Shown piece by piece: positions 56,503 through 64,000 of a DNA stretch of 64,000 bases. Source of the stretch: Zymoseptoria tritici IPO323 (taxonomy: Eukaryota; Ascomycota; Dothideomycetes; Mycosphaerellales; Mycosphaerellaceae). The notes beneath the pieces are model-generated. The model was given only the letters and a program-made list of their open reading frames with translations. It did not search any database and was not told the origin of the DNA. The stretch's first letter is position 1. The number at the start of each line of letters is the position of its first letter. Location of the stretch: positions 543,045 to 607,044 of the forward strand of contig NC_018203.1 in NCBI RefSeq assembly GCF_000219625.1. Reading direction: 5' to 3'. Position numbers and translations under genes: made by a program.

Positions 56503-59500
56503 CTAGGTCTGTGCCGCCGCTTCCTCCGCTTCCTCCTTCGTAGCTTCCTCCTTCGTAATCTTTGTTAAGATTCGCTCGAGGATCTCGTTAGCTCGCTCCT
56601 AGCATCCTGTATTTAGAAGGAAGTCTACCTCGGTAAACTTCGTGTTCGTAGTGCCTATTTTCTTATGCATCTTCTGCTTCGCCCGTCGTTCCTTCCTCGA
56701 GAGCTAGCTCGTCCTGTCTTCCTAGTAGCAAGTCTCGTGTTCTTAGATGAATTTGCTCGTACAGACGCAGAAACCATAGGTATAGAAGGTTCTACGCCGA
56801 TACTAGAGGAAGCGCTTCTAGAAGGACCGCGGGGCCTTTAAAAAGTAATCGGCTCCTCGTAAGTCCCGCTTTAGGCGGCTTTCTCCCGGTATAATCCAGG
56901 TCAGGCTCCACTTCTTAGCCTCTTTAGCTATATCTTCCTCTCTCTCCTAGCGCAGGAACCGCTAGATAGAACGGCGGTCTTCGCTAAGGCTTCGGTCGCG
57001 AGGCCAGGACTTGGGTGTCTTGCGGTACTTCTCGTAGAGCTTGTCCTCCGTTAAGCGCTGGAAGAACGCTTTAGGTTTCTAGATTAGTAATCCTAACTTC
57101 CGTAGCGGACTTTCTTCCGGAGCGTGCTTCTTTACGACCTAAAAGCCAGTTTTTAGTGCCTTAAATCGCGAGGGTAGGGCGGAGATTCCTAGGAGATTGC
57201 GAGTAAAGTAAGGGTTAGAAGCATAACCCGAGATCCACTTTGTTAGCTTCGCAACGTCCTTAGTCGTCTCGTCCCAGAACTTAGGAGAGTCCTTAGCAAA
57301 CGCCGCGAGGAGAGGCGCGCTATACTCGAACATCGGTGCGAGATACTGCCGATAGACTCGCAGGCGATACGCGAAGCCCTAACTATCCGCGTCGAGGGTT
57401 AGGAAGTCGCTTCGTTTCCCGGCCTGTTCGAGCCGGCTCTTAAGGTGCCTCCTTAAGTCAATCCCTCGCACCGTTACAGGAAATCCGAGGTAGGTATATA
57501 CCTCTCTCCTTAGTACCTCCGCACTAAAGAGGTAGATCGCCTCCTACAAAGACGCCGGCGCCAGATAGGCACATTTTTTAATGTTTAGGGCGATGCGGTT
57601 GGCGGAGGACCAGTGCTCGAAGATCTAGATTAGTATACGCACCTCGTCCAAGTCGGTAGCAAGGAGAACACTATTATCGGCGAAGAACAGCGCGCGAGGA
57701 ATCGGCGGCGCCGTAGGCATTACGTCGGAAGAGCCGGCCAGGGCAAGTGTCCTAGGTCGATTTAAGTCCTCGAGCAAGCTATCGATAAAGATGTTAAACA
57801 GATAGGGCGAGAGGGGTAAGCCCTGCAGAACTCCCCTTGTCCGCGGAAACTACCGAGAAGCCGTACAATCCGAAACGACAAAGGACCAGACGTCGAAAAA
57901 GCAGAGGCTCGTAATCAGAGCTAGCATGTTCTCCGGACATCTCCGCCGGCGTAGAACGTCCGCGAGTAGTACATGATCTACGACGTTAAAGGCGGCTTAA
58001 AAATCGAGGAATACAGCGTGTATAATCCGGCTCGATTCGAGGAGGGCGTGGACGACCGCGGCGTTCGTTATAGTAGAGTAGTGACTTCGAAATCCCGCCT
58101 AGTTAGGATGCATCCTCGCCTATGTCCTACTATTAAAGCGCTAGAGGAGCAGGCGCTCGAAGACCTTTCGAAACATCGTCACTAGCGAGATCGGACGAAC
58201 GTTGTTAGCGTCCTTCGCCGGCATCGTACTATCCTCCTATCGGGTCTTGTCCTTAACGACCAGATAGACAACAGTTTCGTTCTAGCTCTACGGCGTCTTA
58301 CTATCCCGGAGATAGGAATTGTAGAGGGCGGCCAGGATCTAGAGGAAGCTCGTCGTCGCGAGGGTTTTTATTAGACGGATGTGTACCCTATCGTTTCCGC
58401 AGGCCTTCGTAGCATCCTAGTAGGTAAGCTCCTACATTATCTCGTCGATCGAGAAGGAGAGTAAGGCGGATCGATCGTCGACAGGAAACATCTCCCGTAC
58501 TGGGAGGGTCGCTGTCGAGACGAATCAACCGGTAAATCCCTCTATCACCTCGTCGATTGCCGTTATCCCTTTCGCCTTCCCTGCCGGGGTCGGCACTAGC
58601 AGTGTATTCTCGTTCGCGCGGCGCTACGCTCTCTTATAGAGACGGACCGTCTCAAGCGTCCCGCTATCGGCGTCCGGATTCGGCTTCGCTATTGCCTTAA
58701 GATGCTAGTCCTTCTTCTTCTTACTACGGCGGCGTAGCCGCTTTGGCTTGCGAGCAGCGTCGTTATTATCCTCGGCTTGCTTTCGCTTCGGGTCTGTTAT
58801 CGCCTTTCGAGGCCTGTCGTTCTTCTCTCTACCTCTATTCTTCTTCTCTCCCTCTCGATCCTTCTTCTCTCTGCCTCTATCCTTCTTCTCTCCGTCTCTA
58901 TTCTTCTTCTCTCCGCCTCTATCCTTCTTCTCTCTGTCTCTATTCTTTTTCTCTCCGCCTCCGTCACTTATATCCTCCGCCTTTTGTCTACCCGGAGGAC
59001 GATTTCGACAACGCGTAGAGGCGAGTCCTAGCACGGCTTTGCTTACCTGCTGGCAGAGCGACATAATTTCCGCATTCCGCTTGTCTACATCGGCGCTTAT
59101 ATAGTACAGATGCCGTCGATGCCGCGCCCTTCTCTCCTAGCTATAGCAGAGCGCCTGCGCCGTATCGTTGTCGTTCAGCCGGCTTATCGCATAGCGTCGA
59201 AGTTAATACGGCACGGCTAATCTACCTAGAGTACCTGTAGTCGGGTCTAGCTAGAGGTAGAGCTAGTAGACATAGTTAGTATTTATCTTCTCCGTCGGTC
59301 GCGGTAGAGCTAGCGTCGTATATAGCAGCGTCCGGCGGACAAAGTAGTAGTCAGTCGTTAGTTGTTTCTCGCACATAGCGTCCGCAATCGTGATCGGCTC
59401 CTAGATCAGCATTAGATAGGTTATCGCGGAGTCCTCGATCTATTGCGACACAACCTTCCGTCTCGGAAGCGGCGACACCTTCCTGCTCTAGAGAGACATC

Positions 59501-60027
59501 TTACTAAAGCGGACGTTAATATCTCCGAGAACGACATCGGAGCTAGCAACTGCCTCGAGCGTAGACCGGACCTCATCCGGCTTCCGCTTAGGGGGAAAGT
59601 AGACTCCGCTAATCGTTCCCTGGTCCGTCGGCAGGGTTATAGCGTCCGTCCTAATGATCTGCGCCTCGCTAGTAAGCCAACTTCGCGCGCGTACTGTCCC
59701 TATTACCAGAATCCCACAGCCTAAGCGACCCTTTCTCGGCACCGTATCGGGCTTCGCTGTAGTCGCAATCACGCGGTAATCCGCTTAGTGCTTCTTATGC
59801 TCGACGAACTAGGTCTCGACGATAAAGAGGTAGTCGAGGACGTCGTCGTTAATTAGCGCTGCCAGGATCGGCCACCTATTATCCCCCAAGCCCCGGATGT
59901 TAATACATCTAATCCTAGCATTCCTCCTAGTCTCGCGACCCGCGAGAGGACTCGCCTCCCCTAGATGCCTCTCGACTCTCTCTCTTAGAGGATGCTCCTC
60001 GAGTCTCTCTCTTTAAGCCTAGGCCAT
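56503..60027 (-). pseudogene. LINE-T ORF2: AP-like endonuclease, charged repeat linker, reverse transcriptase, Cys/His tail
   Basis: A single minus frame runs from ATG 60027 to TAG 56505-56503 (1174 codons) with roughly 30 TAG/TAA and one TGA at Trp/Gln-like positions. The endonuclease has CINIRGLGDNRWP (about 59903-59865), FIVET, GVYFPPK and VLGDINVRF (about 59529-59503). A Lys/Glu/Arg heptad repeat lies at 58820-58965. RT has VRPISLVTMFRKVFERLL (58200-58150), HPN*AGFRSH, VFLDFKAAFNVVDH (about 58020-57975), GVLQGLPLSPYLFNIF (57834-57790) and FFADN at 57690. The last Asp of the catalytic pair is Asn (GAT-to-AAT), which kills activity. A C-terminal FCVCTSKF..EHETC motif is near 56770-56725. 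It overlaps ORF1 by about 100 bp in another frame. Confidence 0.82.
58820..58967 (-). repeat. 21-bp tandem repeat encoding EKK(N/D)R(D/G)x, about seven units
   Basis: On plus, CTTCTTCTCTC-GCCTCTAT-type units repeat every 21 bp. In ORF2 frame they encode GEKKNRDREKKDRG-type heptads. They sit between endonuclease and RT and form a highly charged linker. Confidence 0.88.
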
Positions 60028-61813
60028 CCTCCTGTCCCGCCGGCTCCTCTTCTAGCCCCTGCTATATTAGCTCGGCTTTGAACTCGTCAAAGACGCCGGC
60101 ACTCTTCGCCTTCTGCCGTACTACTTGCCTTTTGAATTTGTTATCGGCTTCTCGATAGCAATCGACGAACTCGCAGACCTAATCCGCAGACGATCTCCTA
60201 GGAAGGTTTATAGAGCGGGGTTAGAGTGGTTTCCGCTTACAGTCCGCCAAAGGAGAGGTTAGTTTCGTTCGTAGCTTCGGCTCCGCGGAGAGAATCCGGA
60301 AGGTCTTCGCTTTTAGGGAGGGCATTACCAGTTCGGCACGCGTGGCTAGGTCCGCGATCCACGGCCTCTACCGTCCTGACGAAGAGAACGGAAAGGGAGT
60401 AAGCTCCTTCGCCTTTGCGGGAGAGGGCGTGTCTAGAGAGGGCACAAGGGGAGGAGGGACGGATGCCGTAGAAAAGGGCGAGAGAAGGTTGTAGTCCTTA
60501 CTAGGAAAGAGGTCGTAGGGTCGCACCTCGGGAGGAACACTCTTCCCTCCGCGCTTCTCCTTAACGGAACGGTGCGGAAGACTCTTCCTCCGCTATCTCT
60601 CCTTAATCGACTCTGCTCGCGCGTCGTTCCGGCCAGGCGGTAGGGCTCCGTTCGTAGCGGGTCTCGATTCCTTCCGGTGCTTACTCGCGCCGTCTTTAGG
60701 TCTAGGAGGGTCTAGAGGATCTTCACTCGAGCAATAAGGAGGACCTTCGTCTGAGCGATAAGGAGGACCTTCGCCTAGGGTATACAGGAGGCGGTTAACT
60801 GATCGCTTCGTCTCCTTCGCCGCGCAGATCAGGCAGGCCTCGGCGTATTTCTAAAAGAAGGGTATCTGTACGATAGGCTTTAGTACAGGGTCGACTAGAA
60901 TCGCGGCAGGGTTAGTCTCCGGGACGAGGACGGTAGGGATCGTTAAGGGGATATCGATCGAAGGCAGCCTAGTTAAAGGGATGTTAGTAGGGAGCCTCGT
61001 AGAAGGAATGTCCGTAGATGGAATGTCTGTAGAAGGAAGATTCGTCGACGGAATCTTCGTCGAAGGGATGCTCGTAGAAGGAAGATCCGTAGAGGGAATA
61101 TCTAGGAACACGTCCTCCTCACGCCAGATCGTCTTCCTTAACCGACAATCCGCGGACGCCGTCTTAATCGAAGACTCGGACTCGAGTGCTCGCTTCGCCG
61201 GCGTAGTTACCGGCTCCTCTAGTCGATCTTTAATCTAGGCAACGAGCTAGGCCGTATCCTTACTATAGTTACGAAGCTGGTCCAGGATCGTTTGCGCCAC
61301 AAGTGTAAGTCTCGACCGGCCGATTTCCGCGGTAACGCTCTTAATCTACGCCTTAACAGTACGCCTTTTGTTCGTACGACACTTCTTGCACTCGAAGGTG
61401 CAGTAGTATCGTCCTTCCGTATCGGGATGTCCGGTCTTATTCCTTAGGACGCTAAAGTAGTCGATCTCGCTGCCGCACAGGATGACGCCCTTATAGAGCT
61501 CCCAGAGGGCGTCCGCAAAGGCTGTCAGACCTTCCTAGGGCCGTACCGCGCTCGTAGACGGTTTAGATAATATCCGAGGGTTAGAGGGCAGAGAGGGCGA
61601 CGCTAAGGGTAGAGGGGAGGAGGAAGCTACGAGGAACGTCGAGGGAGAGGTCGGCAAAGTAACGAGTCGGGATCGGTAGTAGGAGGCACTCGAAGGAGAG
61701 GGCAACCTAGGCAGAGAGTGCTTATAGATAGTTCGAAGTCTCTACCGCAGAGGAAAACCGAGGCTAAGAGCGTAAACGGGTAGTAGCGAGGCTCTAGAGA
61801 GGAGGGAACACAT
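59927..61813 (-). pseudogene. LINE-T ORF1 (Gag-like) with Cys motif and PST repeats
   Basis: The proposed start is ATG 61813 (MCSLLSRASLLPVYALSLGF); the frame ends near TAG 59929-59927, overlapping the ORF2 start. The start is uncertain because upstream codons are also partly open. A Cys cluster, DTEGRYYCTFECKKCRTNKR, is near 61410-61365 and could bind zinc and nucleic acid. The 15-bp PST repeat follows at 60975-61101. The C-terminus is charged (KRETRGASSKRESREASRGG). The frame has only a few TAG/TAA interruptions, fewer than ORF2. Family: LINE ORF1-like by position only. Confidence 0.6.
60975..61101 (-). repeat. 15-bp tandem repeat encoding (I/L)PST(D/N/K/S/R), about eight units
   Basis: On the minus strand it translates as STDLPSTSIPSTKIPSTNLP and STDIPSTRLP. 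The period is 15 bp, in frame with ORF1. Confidence 0.88.
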
Positions 61814-62602
61814 CCAGCTCTTATAGGGCCGGGGTGTGGTCGTCCTTCTCACAATTACGAGCAGGGTTAGCCTTACGATCGTCGATAGTTATCGTCGATA
61901 GCTATCCTCTTATCTCGCCGTCTACCGGGGTCTACAGCTTAATTACAATCGTCGCACTCGACAAGGTAGTAGTATAAAGGGCCACCCTCCCCTCCGTACT
62001 TACTCGTCCTGCTCGTCGTCTCTTCCTCCACTCCCCGGTCCGAGAATAGGCTATCCCCGGCATCGTTATATCGTCCTCTCCAGGCATCGTTATATCGTCC
62101 TTATCTCGATGCTATCCCGTCCTACTAGGCCTATATCCTCTTTATCCTCCCGTCTTCCTCTCCCTTCGCCCAGCTCGTCTCCGGTCTCGTCTGTTACCTT
62201 ACCGTCTCGCTTTCGAATCTCCTGTGTCCACGTCTTCTCCCTCCTCCTCCTCCGCCCTACTCTCGTTAATCTGTTCTCCGTCGTGCCGTTCTCGTGCCTA
62301 AGCTGTCCTCTATAGGCTGTTAAATCCACGTTAGACTTGCTATCCGCGTATTTTTGCTAACGAGGAGCTCGACGACGTAGTGCAGTGCTCTCCCGTCGTA
62401 GTAATTCCTGCCTACATTTAGCACTACCCCCTCCTTATCGGGCACCCGGTAGAAAGTGTAATAAAGCTGCACGTAGTAGCGCTAGCGTCGCAGGCTCTTA
62501 TATCGTAGGACTTCTATGTCTGTAGAGGTTTCTACGGTAGCTGTTCTTAAGCGTCGAGTAGGAGGTGTATGCTGCTTACGTGTTCGGCTGCTAGGTCAGC
62601 TC

Positions 62603-62727
62603 TCTGCCCATCCTAGCATTAGGCGAGAAATCCGCCTAGCAGCAAGGTAGGCTGGAAATCCGCCTATCCCGGCATTAGGCGGAAAATCCGCCTAGCGGCA
62701 AGGTAGGCTAGAAATCCGCCCAAGGTG
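62603..62727. repeat. 56-bp tandem repeat, block 1 (two units)
   Basis: GCATTAGGCG at 62616 and 62672, spacing 56. Same unit as block 2. Confidence 0.92.
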
Positions 62728-62967
62728 TAGAAGCTAAAACGGAAATTCCGACACACAGTCTAGCAGCGACACCTTAAGTTTCTCGACCTTTTTTAACACC
62801 ACAACAACGATCTTAAATTAAATATAGACACATAGAAAGGAACTTCTTATACTGGAGTTACTCTCCGTGTTCTTAGAATCTTTGAAATTAGCTATGTGCG
62901 CGAGATACGAGAGGTAAAAGTAGAAAGCCATAATTCTTAGAAGTTTCCGTTTTGCTTTCAGGCGGAG

Positions 62968-63290
62968 GCCGCCCATCCCGGCATTAGGCGGAAAATCCGC
63001 CTAGCGGCAAGGTAGGCTGGAAATCCGCCTATCCCGGCATTAGGCGAGAAATCCGCCTAGCGGCAAGGTAGGCTAGAAATCCGCCTATCCCGGCATTAGG
63101 CGAGAAATCCGCCTAGCGGCAAGGTAGGCTGGAAATCCGCCTATCCCGGCATTAGGCGAGAAATCCGCCTAGCAGCAAGGTAGGCTGGAAATCCACCCAT
63201 CCTAGCATTGGGCGAGAAATCCGCCTAGCGGCAAGGTAGGCTGGAAATCCGCCTATCCCGGCATTAGGCGAGAAATCCGCCTACACCCGT
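62968..63290. repeat. 56-bp tandem repeat, block 2 (about 5.5 units) with palindromic cores
   Basis: GCATT at 62981, 63037, 63093, 63149, 63205 and 63261, exactly 56 bp apart. Each unit holds the palindrome TAGGCGGAAAATCCGCCTA (or TAGGCGAGAAATCCGCCTA), then GCGGCAAGGTAGGCTGGAA. The core could form a hairpin or bind a dimeric regulator. Confidence 0.94.
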
Positions 63291-63873
63291 AATCCGTAGC
63301 CGGCCTGCCCTAGCATCGTCTATATCGTGAGAAGGGTAGACTTCAGCTATAGCTCCGGAAAGCGATACAATCCGCGTTTAGGCGGAGGAGGTAGAGCAGT
63401 TCGCAGTGCAGGCTATAGAGGCAATCCCAGCGGAGGAGACGGCGAGGTTATAGCAGAGAGGGAGGAGTCTTAGCGGGAAGTTCAGCGGTGCGCCAATTGG
63501 TCCTAGCGACCAGACACGGACCCTCCTTAGTCAATTAACTAAGGCGTAGGGCTCAGAGTTTACGGTCGACTAATTAGAGGAGCCGGACGGGTCTGGAGCA
63601 GGGCTCTTTCGACAACTCGCTGGACCTCGTCTCCTTCGCGCTTCCTCTTAACCATCGAAAATCCTTCTTAAGGGTCTGCCGACTAGTCGGGGCGAACAGA
63701 CGAATTCGAGGCTCGTCGTATACTTTTAGAACCCAACTTCTTAACCTTACGACGGGTTCTTTCGAAACTAATACAAGCTCCGAGTGCGGGTTATAACAAG
63801 AAGAATTGTCTGTTTTCAATCTTCGATATCGTATATATCAGATCTTCATTCGCCCGCTAGCAGATTTGGAGGT

Positions 63874-64000
63874 TTAGGGTTAGGGTTAGGGTTAGGGTTA
63901 GGGTTAGGGTTAGGGTTAGGGTTAGGGTTAGGGTTAGGGTTAGGGTTAGGGTTAGGGTTAGGGTTAGGGTTAGGGTTAGGGTTAGGGTTAGGGTTAGGGT
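63874..64000 (+). repeat. Terminal telomere (TTAGGG)n
   Basis: About 21 perfect TTAGGG units run to the window edge. The G-rich strand reads toward the end, as it must at a right chromosome end. Confidence 0.98.

Larger units (their letters stand above)
55403..63873 (-). mobile_element. Telomere-associated non-LTR retrotransposon (LINE-T), about 8.5 kb
   Basis: The element lies between the interstitial tract and the terminal telomere. On the minus strand the order is: long 5' UTR with 56-bp repeats, ORF1, overlapping ORF2 (endonuclease-RT-Cys/His tail), and a 3' UTR with 29-bp repeats. The last unique bases (TACAATGAA on the minus strand) are followed at once by CCCCTAACCCTAA, so telomere repeats take the place of a poly(A) tail. 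It is unrelated by eye to LINE-A/B. Heavy stop-codon load: inactive copy. Confidence 0.8.
61814..63873 (-). other. LINE-T 5' UTR / promoter region
   Basis: About 2 kb lies between ORF1 and the terminal telomere, with two blocks of the 56-bp repeat. The rest (for example 61860-62590 and 63300-63870) shows no convincing gene. LINE promoters sit inside the 5' UTR, so this region would have to drive transcription away from the telomere. Confidence 0.5.

Noticed and set aside
58743..59104. Hydrophobic plus-strand frames of Leu/Ser/Phe repeats (possible membrane proteins)
   Set aside because: They are antisense readings of the charged 21-bp repeat in ORF2.
62603..63290. CRISPR-like array (regular palindromic repeats)
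   Set aside because: The 56-bp units are repeated as a whole with no unique spacers, in a eukaryotic LINE 5' UTR.

Overview
The right edge of this window is a chromosome end: 63874-64000 is an uninterrupted run of about 21 TTAGGG repeats. Together with short fungal introns (57-95 bp), heavy CpA-to-TpA decay (repeat-induced point mutation, RIP) and the gene families present, it reads as the subtelomere of a filamentous ascomycete (Pezizomycotina; possibly Dothideomycetes, which I cannot confirm). Very little of the 64 kb is intact coding sequence.

Layout. 1-3.95 kb: three genes of what looks like one large transposon (integrase-like fragment, a charged Ala-rich protein, a zinc-cluster/coiled-coil protein), each with a single stop that fits a C-to-T change. 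4-27.2 kb: a relic zone without a convincing large gene. It holds decayed coding pieces, including a Rap1-type BRCT-Myb pseudogene, five dispersed pieces of one gene family (one with an open 152-codon frame), tandem repeats carrying an ADFYNT motif and coiled-coil repeats. 27245-43495: a Copia LTR retrotransposon (minus strand, 274-bp LTRs, CTTGC target duplication) inserted into a small gene whose reading frame and intron resume exactly on the other side. Two near-identical 5.6-kb LINEs lie inside the Copia in inverted orientation, each with its own target-site duplication. 43.5-49 kb: more fragments and two possible small genes. 49204-50955: the only convincing intact multi-exon gene, an APH/choline-kinase-like phosphotransferase with two 57-bp introns. 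51.66-55.36 kb: an AT-rich, severely RIP-mutated block holding a 1.7-kb minus-strand frame that resembles the N-terminal part of telomere-linked RecQ-helicase proteins.

Most interesting part. The RIP block ends in an interstitial telomere tract (55362-55402). Attached to it is an 8.5-kb non-LTR retrotransposon (minus strand; ORF1, then ORF2 with AP-like endonuclease, charged linker, reverse transcriptase and Cys/His tail), followed by the terminal telomere. The element's 3' end joins the G-rich telomere strand directly, as expected if a telomeric 3' end primed reverse transcription. It carries four unrelated minisatellites (56 bp in the 5' UTR, 15 bp in ORF1, 21 bp in ORF2, 29 bp in the 3' UTR). 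This copy is dead: it has many stops and the RT motif is FADN instead of FADD.

How it fits together: the end appears to have been built in steps, namely a helicase-like subtelomeric ORF cut by a telomere, a LINE added on that telomere, and a new telomere on the LINE. Proximally, retroelements piled into a decaying gene region under RIP. All translations were done by eye; family calls are from motif recognition, not searches.
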